A stretch of DNA of 15,808 bases from assembly GCA_025454445.1 (NCBI GenBank), contig JALOOK010000020.1:1-15808 (forward strand), in the 5' to 3' direction. The stretch is from Oscillatoria sp. Prado101 (GTDB lineage: Bacteria > Cyanobacteriota > Cyanobacteriia > Cyanobacteriales > Oscillatoriaceae). The position numbers and the translations under genes were made by a program. Positions 1 through 8,126 of the stretch are shown here, in pieces. A model generated the notes under the pieces. It was not told where the DNA came from. It ran no database searches and saw nothing but the letters and a program-made list of their open reading frames with translations. Numbering within the stretch: position 1 is the stretch's first letter; each line of letters starts with the position of its first letter.

Positions 1-3000
1 GATTTTATCCACCTCAAATTTGCGCAGATGCCATTTTTCCGCATCCAGCTGAAAATTCGCCCTCACTCCCCCCTTCAAAGACCCCGCCACAGAAATTTCC
101 CCACCAAAAATCCCCCGCAACTCCGCAATATCCGGCAGAGGATCAGCCTCCCGCCGTTTGTCCGCCGCTTGCGCCAGAGCGTCGATTTCCGAAAACCGGC
201 GCAGCTGCGCCAGCAAATCCGCCCCGGGCAACCCCACCGCTATCCCTTGCACATCAGCCGCCGTGCCATAATCAGCACGCCCCAACCCGCCGATCAAGTC
301 CTGCAACCTCAACCGCTGCGCCGCCGCCACCACATCGTGCACCTCACCGGCAGCAATTTTCACATTTGCCAAGAACTGCGGGTCTTCCCCCAGAGTCACC
401 CGACCGCTGGCCATATAGACGCTTTTCCCCACCTGCAACTCCCCAGAAGTCAGCGTTGCGGCACCCCGCGACAGCTCGAACTGGCCTCCCAGCCGGTCAG
501 CTGCTAAATAACCCATTTTGGGGTTGACAATTGAAACATTACCTGCTATAATAGCGCGTTCGAGCATCTCCCAGGTGGGTTCCCCCGACGGCAAACTCAC
601 GTCAAAACTTCCCGACGCCTGCCCAGAGAGAGTCCCGGCAGCCAGCAGGGGCGAAAGGGGCCCAGGCACAGCAGGGGGCGTCAGTTTGACAATTCCGATC
701 GGAAACTGTTCAATTTCCAGGCGCAGGCGATTGCCGCCCAGTGTCTGCGGCGTGTTCGTGCCTCTGGCCACCGCCTCACCCCGGCGCACCAAAAAGGCCA
801 CCGGCAGGCTGTTGGCGTCCAGGCTCAATTCGATTTTGTCTGCAGTCCCACTCAACTGCAAAGAGCCACCCCGGCCCAAAGCAAAATCCACACTGCCGGC
901 GAGGACGGTATCGAAAGCCACTTGATTGATAGCAAAATCATACAGCCGGATATTACCCGTCAAACTCGGTTCTGCAAGCGTTCCGAATATCCGCCCCGTG
1001 AAATCTGTGCTGCCTTTGACTTGCAGTGCCGGCGGCAGGTCTACCGGCACAGCGGCAAGATTGAACTTTTCAGCAGCCACATTGAAATCGAAGCCAGCTA
1101 CCTCAACAGAGGCGAAAGAAGGTGCTCGCACGCTCACCGTGCCGCTGGCGGTCAGTCCCGTAGCGGTTGCCCGCTCTACCCGCAGCTGCTGGCCATCCCA
1201 CTGCAGTGAAGCCGTCAGGGGCAAGAATTGGGCCGCAGTTCGGGCCACCGGCAGCTCCGGAGGGCTAGAAGCGCCGAGCGCGACTTTAACAGTGCCTGCG
1301 GCTTTAATGCCTGCCGGGGAAAGCTGGCTGAGACTGCCCGACAGGTTGAACTCGCCCGCTGCCACTGCCGGCAATTCCGGCAAAAAGGGACTCAGCCCTA
1401 TACCCGCACCCCCCACAGAAGCCTGCCAGCGGCCATTTTGCACTGCCACTTCCTCCACCGTGACTGTGCCACCGGCCACTCCCAGCCTTCCCTTGCCCTT
1501 ACCACTAATTGCGTCTAATGTCAAGTTATTTGTGCTGCCTGAGAGGGCGAAACTGCCGGTGAAGCCTGACAGAGCACCGGCACCCTTAAATTCCGGCAAA
1601 AAGGGGCTGACCGGCACATCCTCAGCAGCCAGAGAGGCTTCCCACCTGCCGCCACTGGTAGAAGCCGTGACGGTGGCGGTGCCGCCCGCGAGCGCCAATT
1701 GGCCAGAACCGTTAATTTGAATGCTGTCTGCGGTAAAGGCACTGGCACTGCCCGAGAGGGCGAACTTGCCGGTAAACCGGCCCAGTTGGGAGTCAAACTG
1801 GGCGACCGATTTAGGCAAGAAAGGCATGACCGGCACATCTTCCGCGCCCAAAGTCGCTGACCACTGTCCCCCGCTCAGTTTGGCGCTCAGGTTGGCTGCC
1901 CCACCGGCAACGTTCAGACTTCCCGAACCCTGGACGCTGACAGTGTTCAGCGCCAGGGACTCCAGACTGCCTGACGCCAGGAAATTGCCGGAGAAACCTC
2001 CGAGTTCGCCAGCGGGAAGTCCCAGAGATGCCGGCAAGAAAGGAGCCACCGGCACAGAGTTGGCCCGCACAGCAGCTTGCCACCGGCCTCCTGCAACTGC
2101 GATATCCCCGACGCTGACGCTACCGCTGCCCACACTCAGCAGCAAATTCCCTTTAGCATTAATTGCCGTTTCTGTCAAGTTTTTTGTGTTGCCCGCTAGG
2201 GTGAGTTGCCCGAAAAGCCTGGGCTTTTCACCGGCAGTCCCCACACCGAGGACTGGGGCGAGAGCTCGCAGCTGTGAAGGGTTGAGGAACTTCAAGTCAG
2301 CAGCGATCGCCGCCAGCCGGTCGAGCTGAAGGCCCTCAGGGGAGACAGTAGCGCTGAATCCGCCGTCATTGAGGGTGCCGGCGATCCGGGCTGTGCCGCC
2401 GGCAAAGCTTACTCCCAGATCGGCGCTGGCATTAATCGACTCTAGGGTAATAGCCTCTGCCGTACCTTCCAGGCGAATAGTGCCGCCCTTCAGGCTGCCG
2501 GTGAGGCTAGCTGCTGGAAGTTTGAAGTCCGAAGTTTGGAATAATTCCGTGTTCGCGATTTGTGCCAGCTGGGTCAGCTGCATGGCAGAGGGAGTGACAG
2601 TCGCCTGCCACCGGCCCTCTCGAAGCGCCCCTCCGACATTGGCGGTGCCGCCGGCAACAGCCACCGCCACCCCACCATCCGCTTGAATAGTTTTTAAGCT
2701 TATTTCTTTATTAGTGCCTGAAACGCGGATATTTCCTGCGATTACGGCAGGCTTTTGGCGGTAGACAGCAGGCGGAAGAGAGATAGCCTGCCGGCTGGGG
2801 TCTGGCTGCGAGCCAAAAGTGGGAATTGAGGGGATTTTAGCCAGTTCTATGCCGGTGGGAACAGCTTCCAGCTGCCACTGCTTGTCGGTGATTTGCCCGG
2901 AAACCGCGATTTGGCCGCCGCCAACTTGGGCCACAGTGTTGCGCAGGAAGGCCGTTTCCCTGGCTCCGATGATAGTGATTTCGCCGGCTGCGGGATAGGT

Positions 3001-4725
3001 AGCTTTGGGTGCCTGCCACTGGACTGCCGTTTCCAGGCTGTCGCCCGGGCCGGCAATATTGGCCTGTGCGTCAATCGTTCCGGTGCTCATGCCGGTGAAG
3101 TAGACGCCGTAAAGAGCGGCGAGGGCGTCTCCGGGGACATTGCTAGCTTTGACTTGCAGGTTGAGTTGGGGGGGACGATTGAGTCCGCCCATTTGGATTG
3201 CGCCCGAGCCGGTGACAGAACCACCGACAGCCGGTGTGGCCTTAATGTCGCGCAGTTGCAGGGTTCCTTGAGAGAGGGTGAAGCCAAAGCCAAAGCTGCT
3301 GACGCCGATGCGGTCAACCTGCAAAGGCGGTTTGGCAGGGGAGTTTCCCCCGGAGGTTCCGGGGAGATTAAAAGGGAGAGAGGGTGCCGGGAGGGTGCTG
3401 ACGGTTCCGGAGATTGCCGGTGCGGTGATCAGCCCTGTAAGGTTTAGGTTGGCTTGAACCTCTCCGGCGACAGGTATTGGCACTTGAACTTGCAGGGTTT
3501 CGAGGGCGTCTTTAACGCTGACTTGGGGGACTTGAATAGCTAGGTTGGAGTTTTCCTTGAGGGCGATTAATCCGCTGGCTCGCACGGGGATTTGGCCGTA
3601 GGTGGTAGTGACGTTTTCGACGGAGACTTTCAGCGGGCTGTTGAATCGCAACTGGCCATTGGTTTGCGTGAGGGGTTTGGGTAAGGGATCGATTTTAGCT
3701 GTAACAGCATGAAGTCTGGCGACTCCTTGGAGGTCGAGGAGTTCGTTTTGTCGCAGCTGGAGTTGCAGGTTGCCATCTAGCTTGCCGGCGCTCAAGTCAA
3801 TTGGGAGTTTGATGGAATTTTTGGTCAGCCGGTCGAGTTCTGTGGCGGAAAAATTCTGTGCTTGGACGGTTAGGTTGGTTTTTATCTCTGGAAGTGCTGT
3901 CTCGCCGGTGATTTGGAAGTTGCCGCCGGCGGTTGCTGTGCCTTGCAGTTCGTAGTTGAGTTTCTCAGGTATTCTTGGCTCGCCGAAGGCGAGACGGTCG
4001 CTCAGTTTGAGGGTGCCGCTGACGGGTTGCAATTCGATCAGCACTGGTGCCACGGGGGGGCGGCCACGCTTTGCCGCCCCTACAGGGGCGGCCACGGGGG
4101 GCTGCTGTTCTCTAGGAGTTGCTGCCGGTGGTGCCGGGGCAGCCGGCTGGCCGGCGGGGGGGAGGCCACTGGGGGCGGCCCCTGCGGCTGGGCGCAAGAC
4201 GACTCTGGCATTTTCCAGCCGCACGGTGTCGAGGTCGATTTTTACCGGCCCTGTAATTTCTGGTGCCGCGATTTCGGGAATGATTACCCACTGGCCGTTT
4301 TGGTCTTGCTCAATGTAGACGTCTGGCTTGACGAGGGTGATGTCTAGGTTGAGGGTGCGAGTTGCCAGCAGCTGAGGGATATTGAAGCCAACTTGTACTG
4401 CAGAGACTGAGGCTCGGTCTGGATCTGTGTTGGTGGGGGGGAGTTCCGAGGGGCCAAAGCGCAGGCCGGTGAGCCACAAGCTTTCCAATCCCCCGAGTTT
4501 GACGGGGCGTTTGAGTGTTTTGGTGAGTTCGGCGGTGGCGAGGGGTGCCAGGTCGGTATTGACAAAATGCCACAGGTATGCTGCGCCGGCAGCACCGCCA
4601 GCAACTGCGGCGAGGCTGAGGGCGATGCCGGTGCGGGTTAGCAAAACCAGCCACATCTTTTGCGTTTTTTGGTGCCGGTTAGATTGAGCTTGGAGTTGGT
4701 TGCCCGAAATTTGGGAGTTCGTCAT
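1..4725 (-). CDS. tamB: TamB-like translocation/assembly module protein (3' end outside window)
   Basis: A single open frame on the minus strand runs without a stop from the ATG at 4725-4723 to position 1, giving 1575 codons; the C-terminus is off the window. Residues 1-24 are polar and basic, and about 25-50 form one signal anchor (starting MWLVLLTRTG). Next comes an AsmA/TamB-type N-terminal region, then a Pro/Ala-rich linker at about 180-227. The rest is a long series of short beta-rich Gly/Ser/Thr repeats, as in TamB proteins that form a periplasm-spanning beta-groove working with Omp85 proteins or carrying lipid between membranes. About four copies of a 72-73 residue unit with the signature VPVxPFLP lie at 1371-2110. 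The AsmA-like start, single anchor, extreme length and beta-repeat composition support the family. The diagnostic C-terminal DUF490 domain is not in view. The start is preceded by a closely spaced GAGGGTGAG. Function is inferred from the family; the frame itself is certain. Confidence 0.85.
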   Translation of the reverse strand, partial: MTNSQISGNQLQAQSNRHQKTQKMWLVLLTRTGIALSLAAVAGGAAGAAYLWHFVNTDLAPLATAELTKTLKRPVKLGGLESLWLTGLRFGPSELPPTNTDPDRASVSAVQVGFNIPQLLATRTLNLDITLVKPDVYIEQDQNGQWVIIPEIAAPEITGPVKIDLDTVRLENARVVLRPAAGAAPSGLPPAGQPAAPAPPAATPREQQPPVAAPVGAAKRGRPPVAPVLIELQPVSGTLKLSDRLAFGEPRIPEKLNYELQGTATAGGNFQITGETALPEIKTNLTVQAQNFSATELDRLTKNSIKLPIDLSAGKLDGNLQLQLRQNELLDLQGVARLHAVTAKIDPLPKPLTQTNGQLRFNSPLKVSVENVTTTYGQIPVRASGLIALKENSNLAIQVPQVSVKDALETLQVQVPIPVAGEVQANLNLTGLITAPAISGTVSTLPAPSLPFNLPGTSGGNSPAKPPLQVDRIGVSSFGFGFTLSQGTLQLRDIKATPAVGGSVTGSGAIQMGGLNRPPQLNLQVKASNVPGDALAALYGVYFTGMSTGTIDAQANIAGPGDSLETAVQWQAPKATYPAAGEITIIGARETAFLRNTVAQVGGGQIAVSGQITDKQWQLEAVPTGIELAKIPSIPTFGSQPDPSRQAISLPPAVYRQKPAVIAGNIRVSGTNKEISLKTIQADGGVAVAVAGGTANVGGALREGRWQATVTPSAMQLTQLAQIANTELFQTSDFKLPAASLTGSLKGGTIRLEGTAEAITLESINASADLGVSFAGGTARIAGTLNDGGFSATVSPEGLQLDRLAAIAADLKFLNPSQLRALAPVLGVGTAGEKPRLFGQLTLAGNTKNLTETAINAKGNLLLSVGSGSVSVGDIAVAGGRWQAAVRANSVPVAPFLPASLGLPAGELGGFSGNFLASGSLESLALNTVSVQGSGSLNVAGGAANLSAKLSGGQWSATLGAEDVPVMPFLPKSVAQFDSQLGRFTGKFALSGSASAFTADSIQINGSGQLALAGGTATVTASTSGGRWEASLAAEDVPVSPFLPEFKGAGALSGFTGSFALSGSTNNLTLDAISGKGKGRLGVAGGTVTVEEVAVQNGRWQASVGGAGIGLSPFLPELPAVAAGEFNLSGSLSQLSPAGIKAAGTVKVALGASSPPELPVARTAAQFLPLTASLQWDGQQLRVERATATGLTASGTVSVRAPSFASVEVAGFDFNVAAEKFNLAAVPVDLPPALQVKGSTDFTGRIFGTLAEPSLTGNIRLYDFAINQVAFDTVLAGSVDFALGRGGSLQLSGTADKIELSLDANSLPVAFLVRRGEAVARGTNTPQTLGGNRLRLEIEQFPIGIVKLTPPAVPGPLSPLLAAGTLSGQASGSFDVSLPSGEPTWEMLERAIIAGNVSIVNPKMGYLAADRLGGQFELSRGAATLTSGELQVGKSVYMASGRVTLGEDPQFLANVKIAAGEVHDVVAAAQRLRLQDLIGGLGRADYGTAADVQGIAVGLPGADLLAQLRRFSEIDALAQAADKRREADPLPDIAELRGIFGGEISVAGSLKGGVRANFQLDAEKWHLRKFEVDKI
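1371..2110 (-). repeat. Four tandem ~73-residue repeats inside the TamB-like gene
   Basis: The plus-strand marker (A/C)GGCAA(A/G)AA(A/G)GG recurs at about 1378, 1594, 1813 and 2032, a period of 216-219 nt. On the coding strand it encodes the PFLP segment. The protein unit is, in order: VPVxPFLP, a short variable stretch, FSGxFxLSGS, VAGGT, and GGRWxA. Earlier parts of the protein show weaker copies that keep the GRWQA and AGGT pieces but lose PFLP. The units therefore look like recent internal duplications of a longer beta-repeat series. Confidence 0.75.
4049..4104. repeat. Dispersed GCGGCCAC/CCGCCCCTACA repeat captured in the TamB-like CDS
   Basis: This stretch contains GTGCCACGGGGGGGCGGCC and the palindrome GCCGCCCCtacaGGGGCGGC (4073-4092), then GCCACGGGGGG. 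The same words (GCGGCCACGGGGG and GCCGCCCCTACA) make up the intergenic repeats near 6325-6378 and 13599-13881. Here they lie in frame and encode residues about 208-226 of the TamB-like protein, inside its Pro/Ala-rich linker, without a stop or frameshift. Confidence 0.75.
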
Positions 4726-4948
4726 CTCACCCTCATGCTGTAACAAAGTTTTGCGGGGAAAGCGCTTTCGGCGGGCGAATGCGGTTAAGAGTGCCGGGAA
4801 GCCGCGTAGAGTTAGGTCAACCGTGCGAAAGATGCTGTACTTAGACTTTATCTCAGGATAATTAGTTCAACTTGGATCGCCGTCTCCTTGATAGATTGCC
4901 AACTCGGCAGCAGGTAGTGGGGAGTAGCCCCAGACTCAACAGAGAAAA

Positions 4949-5149
4949 GTCAAGGGGGAGAGGTTTCAGGTTTCAGGCTTGTGATTTGAGAGTTGAGGTT
5001 ATGATAGCGCCCCCTGACAGGACTGGATTGCTAGCCTTTTTTTCATGCTGCACCGGCAGCCCGAAAGGCGGTCATCCAGTCAAGAGTCAAGGGGGAAGAG
5101 TGAAGGGGAAGAAATTTTAGCTTTCAGGTTTCAGGTTTCTGGTTTCTGG
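4949..5149. repeat. STRR heptamer tracts with a duplicated leader
   Basis: The word GTCAAGGGGGA begins at 4949 and again at 5086, and each copy is followed by tandem heptamers. There are two TTTCAGG units at 4964-4977, and four units (TTTCAGG twice, TTTCTGG twice) at 5122-5149. Short tandemly repeated heptamers of this kind are a known cyanobacterial repeat class (STRR). The shared leader suggests that one tract is a duplicate of the other. Confidence 0.7.
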
Positions 5150-5560
5150 TTATAATTTTCTTGCGGACATAACTCTACTGTGAACCTTGTTTCATCTCCC
5201 AGCGGTCTGGCCCAATCGGCCACGAACGGCACTTTCAACCACAGCTGCGGGCTGGGTGCGGAAAATTTAAGGCGCTCGGAAACTTCGGCAAAAAATAAAA
5301 TAAAAATAAAAATGAAAGCGTTTCTAGAACGGAGTTTTAGCTGGGGCAGTTAGAAGTCCAGGAGGGAGGGGAGAAGGAGATCGCGAGATAGCTCCTGTGC
5401 AGATTGAGGTCTGCAGTGTGCTAGATTTAGAGGTGAGGCTTGCTGGCTGAAGGTAAAGGTGGGGCAGAAAAGTTTACCCCCTGAGGAATCACAGGCACCT
5501 GCAGCCGAACAGAAGCGGTGAGAGTGAAGGCCGCAAACGGGATTGAAACTGCTGTAGTTA

Positions 5561-5568
5561 GAGGGAGG
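5561..5568 (+). promoter_or_regulatory. Ribosome binding site of the RTX gene
   Basis: GAGGGAGG at 5561-5568 lies 7 nt before the ATG at 5576 and only 1 nt before the in-frame TTG at 5570. This spacing selects the ATG as the start. Confidence 0.7.
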
Positions 5569-5575
5569 CTTGAGC

Positions 5576-6304
5576 ATGCCAAGTATAACGCTGCCGCCGA
5601 GTGAAATTGCAATTGGAGGTGGAGGCGAGCCGGTAAATCTAGGTACTGGGGGTCTAAATTTGGGCACGCCTGGGGATGATAGTCTGACCGGGAACAATAG
5701 TGATAACACTATCCAAGGTGCGCAAGGCAACGACACAATCCTAGGGCAGAACGGTAACGACCTAATTTTCGGCAACGAAGACATTGACTCGCTACTGGGC
5801 GGGTTGGGCAACGACACGATTCTGGGGGGGCAGGATGGGGACAGCCTGTTTGGCGATGCCGATAATGACTATCTCAATGGCAACCGGGGGAACGACACGC
5901 TGCTGGGGGGTGCCGGCAATGATACCGTGCAGGGGGGCAGGGATGATGACTCTCTTTTGGGGGAAGCCGGGGATGACACCCTGTCGGGCGACCGGGGTGC
6001 GGACACGCTAACCGGCGGCGATGGCCAAGATGTATTCGTCCTCAGTGACGGAACCGGTGGGGACACCCTGTCCGCCGCCGACGTGATTACCGACTTTAAT
6101 AGGGGCCAGGATTTGATTGGGCTGACCGGTGGCCTGACGTTTCAAGACTTGAAGATTTCTGACGGCACCGGCGACCGGGCAAAAGACCTGATTATTCAGT
6201 TTCAAGACAGCAATAGCACCACTCAGTTTCTGGCTATCTTGCAGGGGGGTGCCAATCTGACACTGGACGCGGGGGATTTTATCACTTTGCCGGTGCAGGG
6301 ATGA
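5576..6304 (+). CDS. RTX-repeat calcium-binding protein
   Basis: The protein has 242 residues. After a short N-terminus (1-29, Gly-rich, no signal peptide) come 14 consecutive RTX nonapeptides of the GGxGxDxLx type at about 30-155, for example GNRGNDTLL and GGAGNDTVQ. Such repeats fold into a calcium-loaded parallel beta-roll. Residues 156-242 form the cap and secretion region usual after RTX arrays (VITDFNRGQDLIGL at about 170-183), ending in FITLPVQG. RTX proteins are normally exported by type I secretion through an uncleaved C-terminal signal, which fits the missing N-terminal signal. There is no enzymatic or adhesive domain, so it is a minimal RTX protein, and no ABC exporter, membrane-fusion protein or outer-membrane tunnel gene is in the window. 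The start is set by the GAGGGAGG 7 nt upstream. The family is certain; the biological role is unknown. Confidence 0.92.
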   Translation: MPSITLPPSEIAIGGGGEPVNLGTGGLNLGTPGDDSLTGNNSDNTIQGAQGNDTILGQNGNDLIFGNEDIDSLLGGLGNDTILGGQDGDSLFGDADNDYLNGNRGNDTLLGGAGNDTVQGGRDDDSLLGEAGDDTLSGDRGADTLTGGDGQDVFVLSDGTGGDTLSAADVITDFNRGQDLIGLTGGLTFQDLKISDGTGDRAKDLIIQFQDSNSTTQFLAILQGGANLTLDAGDFITLPVQG

Positions 6305-6752
6305 GAGGGGTGGCCACTCCTTGGGCGGCCACGGGGGGCGGCCACGGGGGGCGGCCACTATGCAGCCGCCCCTACAGCGGCGATCCCATAGAATTGTCCG
6401 GTCAATTGATAATAATAAATTTTTATCTGGGAATTACTTTTATCTATTCCTTGGCGAACGGGCGCGTCGGGCGCGGTTAATTATTAACATCAATCAATCC
6501 AACGGAATATTTCCGCAATTATCTCCAGCTCGCTCCAGGCGGAGGGTGGGGACTGACCGCAGATAAATTCGCCACCAGTATCCGCGAGGGGAGGGGGAGA
6601 GAGGTTCTCTACAGGGCCTCAATTGTGAACAACCCGCCGTTGAGAGGGGGACCGGCACAGGGCAGATTCAGCAGCCACGCCAGACAGCTGGGGTTGGGGA
6701 AGTGGTAGGATGTGAAAATAACAGGTTTTAGTTGAGAAAATCTTGTCAGCCC
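6305..6752. other. Intergenic region after the RTX gene
   Basis: There is no convincing gene in these 448 bp. The left part is the GCGGCCAC repeat. The middle holds the AT-rich inverted repeat GTTAATtATTAAC at 6476-6488. The right end has a possible -10 (TAGGAT, about 6706-6711) without a recognisable -35, probably near the promoter of the DUF3110 gene. Confidence 0.5.
6325..6378. repeat. GCGGCCAC/CCGCCCCTACA dispersed repeat, tripled 13-bp unit
   Basis: GCGGCCAC occurs at 6325, 6338 and 6351 with an exact 13-bp period (GCGGCCACGGGGG twice, then a partial unit). It is followed by CTATGCAGCCGCCCCTACAG at about 6357-6376. The same right-hand word CACTATGCAGCCGCCCCTACAG recurs from 13831, and a related copy lies inside the TamB-like gene at 4049-4104. 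It starts about 20 bp after the RTX stop codon. Confidence 0.75.
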
Positions 6753-7121
6753 ATGCGAGTGTTCGTCTTACTGTTTAACGCCCGAACGGAAAATGAGGGA
6801 ATTCACACGCTCAAGGATCTGCGTTCCCAGCGCAACAAGGTCTTGATGTTTGAGTCGGAAGACGACGCCACGCGCTACGCTATGATGCTGGAAGCCCAAG
6901 ATTTTCCTACAGCCACGGTGGAAGCGGTCGAAGACGAAGAGGTGAAGGAATTTTGCTCTGACTGCGATTACGACTGGGAAATCGTCCCGGAATCCGGGCT
7001 GGCAGTCCCACCGGAAAGTAATGTGGATCAAACAGACTGGCAGGCTGAGAAGTCTGAGGAAGCGGGCATGTCTGACTCTGAGCTAGACCGGATTCGCCGC
7101 CAGTTGGAAGGGCTGATCTGA
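6753..7121 (+). CDS. DUF3110 domain protein
   Basis: The product has 122 residues starting MRVFVLLFNARTENEGIHTL, the characteristic opening of the cyanobacterial DUF3110 family (small soluble proteins of unknown function). The conserved N-terminal part covers about 1-85 and includes the segment MFESEDDATRYAMMLEAQDF and a CxxC-like pair in CSDCDYDWE (about 66-74). The tail is acidic and ends in a probable helix, DSELDRIRRQLEGLI. A TTG seven codons upstream (6732) is in frame but adds residues unlike the family, so the ATG is preferred; no strong ribosome binding site precedes either. The stop lies 60 bp before murQ in the same direction, so cotranscription is likely. The family call is strong; the function is unknown. 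Confidence 0.88.
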   Translation: MRVFVLLFNARTENEGIHTLKDLRSQRNKVLMFESEDDATRYAMMLEAQDFPTATVEAVEDEEVKEFCSDCDYDWEIVPESGLAVPPESNVDQTDWQAEKSEEAGMSDSELDRIRRQLEGLI

Positions 7122-7130
7122 CTCTCTGTA

Positions 7131-7166
7131 GGATTGAGGCGCAAGCGTTGAAGGATTGAGGCGCAA
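7131..7166. repeat. Paired 14-bp direct repeat between the DUF3110 gene and murQ
   Basis: GGATTGAGGCGCAA occurs at 7131-7144 and again, identically, at 7153-7166. The 22-bp period is close to two helical turns. The pair fills most of the 60-bp gap before murQ, just upstream of its AAGGA ribosome binding site. Confidence 0.8.
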
Positions 7167-7181
7167 CCAAAGAAGGATCAA

Positions 7182-8126
7182 GTGTCAAGAATGAAGAATT
7201 TGCAGGAGCGAGGGCATTTGCTGACTGAGCAGGTGAATCCCAACAGTCAGAATCTCGACCAGCTGAGTTCGCTGGAATTGGTGGATCTGTTTAATCGGGA
7301 AGATGCCCGGACTCTGGCGGCGATCTCCGCCGCCAAGGAACAGCTGGCACTGGCGATAGACCGGACTGCGGTGGCGCTGCGCCACGGCGGACGCCTGTTT
7401 TATGTGGGTGCGGGAACGAGCGGGCGGTTGGGCGTTCTCGACGCCGCCGAGTGTCCGCCCACGTTTTGCTCGCCGCCGGAACTGGTGCAGGGGATTATTG
7501 CCGGGGGTGCCGGCGCTTTGGTTCGATCCTCAGAAGATTTGGAAGACCGGTATGAGGATGGGGCGGAGGCGATCTCGCACCGGCACGTCACGGAACTGGA
7601 TGTGGTGGTGGGAATTACTGCCGGTGGCACGACTCCCTTTGTCCACGGCGCTCTGCAAGCGGCTAAAGCCCGAGGGGCTACTACGGTTTTGATCGCCTGC
7701 GTGCCGGCGGAACAAGTCAGCGCCGATGCCGATATCGATATCCGCTTGCTCGTTGGGCCCGAAATTCTGGCCGGCTCGACCAGACTGAAAGCTGGCACTG
7801 TTACCAAGATGGCGCTCAATATCCTCTCCACCGGCGTTATGGTTCGGCTGGGCAAAGTCTACGGCAACCGCATGGTGGATGTGGCAGTGACCAATAAAAA
7901 ACTGCACGACCGCGCTTTGCGCATTTTGCAAGACCTCACTGACCTGAGTCGCGAACAAGCCGGCTATTTGCTGGAAGGCAGCGGTCGGTCGGTGAAGCTG
8001 GCTCTGCTGATGCACTGGACAGGGCTAGACCGGCAAGAGGCTCAGCTCCTCCTCGACAAACACCAGGGCAATGTCAGGGCGGCTGTCAATGGCTGCCCAA
8101 ATCATAGCCAGCTCAATTCGGGTTGA
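7182..8126 (+). CDS. murQ: N-acetylmuramic acid 6-phosphate etherase
   Basis: MurQ cleaves the D-lactyl ether of MurNAc 6-phosphate to GlcNAc 6-phosphate and D-lactate in cytoplasmic recycling of cell-wall sugar. From the GTG start the protein has 314 residues, near the family length of about 300. The N-terminus NLQERGHLLTEQVNPNSQNLD is typical of the family. The SIS sugar-phosphate domain follows, with YVGAGTSGRLGVLDAAECPP at about 74-93. E90 matches the catalytic Glu83 of the E. coli enzyme, and D122 in SSEDLEDRYEDG matches its Asp115. The C-terminal helical domain includes the conserved GTVTKMALNILSTG segment and a terminal UBA-like helix bundle. Start choice is uncertain: AAGGA at 7173-7177 is 4 nt from the GTG at 7182 and 13 nt from the ATG at 7191, which gives MKNLQERG. 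No anmK or MurNAc transporter gene is adjacent; the neighbour is a DUF3110 gene. Confidence 0.96.
   Translation: MSRMKNLQERGHLLTEQVNPNSQNLDQLSSLELVDLFNREDARTLAAISAAKEQLALAIDRTAVALRHGGRLFYVGAGTSGRLGVLDAAECPPTFCSPPELVQGIIAGGAGALVRSSEDLEDRYEDGAEAISHRHVTELDVVVGITAGGTTPFVHGALQAAKARGATTVLIACVPAEQVSADADIDIRLLVGPEILAGSTRLKAGTVTKMALNILSTGVMVRLGKVYGNRMVDVAVTNKKLHDRALRILQDLTDLSREQAGYLLEGSGRSVKLALLMHWTGLDRQEAQLLLDKHQGNVRAAVNGCPNHSQLNSG

Larger units (their letters stand above)
4726..5575. other. Divergent intergenic region, no gene supported
   Basis: This 850-bp spacer separates the minus-strand TamB-like gene from the plus-strand RTX gene, so it should hold both promoters. It contains a perfect 12-bp palindrome GAAAGCGCTTTC at 4758-4769 close to the TamB start, the STRR heptamer tracts, an isolated TATAAT at 5151-5156, and an A-rich stretch at 5290-5315. 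No -35/-10 pair can be assigned with confidence. The short open frames here (for example 4872-5120) have no coding character or ribosome binding site that I trust. Confidence 0.6.

Noticed and set aside
28..925. Plus-strand open frames across 28-3447
   Set aside because: They are antisense shadows of the continuous minus-strand TamB-like frame, with Pro/Arg-rich random composition.
4872..5120. 82-codon plus-strand frame upstream of the RTX gene
   Set aside because: It overlaps the STRR heptamers, has no ribosome binding site and no recognisable domain.
5350..6066. Minus-strand frames over the RTX gene
   Set aside because: Shadows of the repetitive RTX coding sequence; the Ser/Pro-rich translations mirror the Gly/Asp codons.
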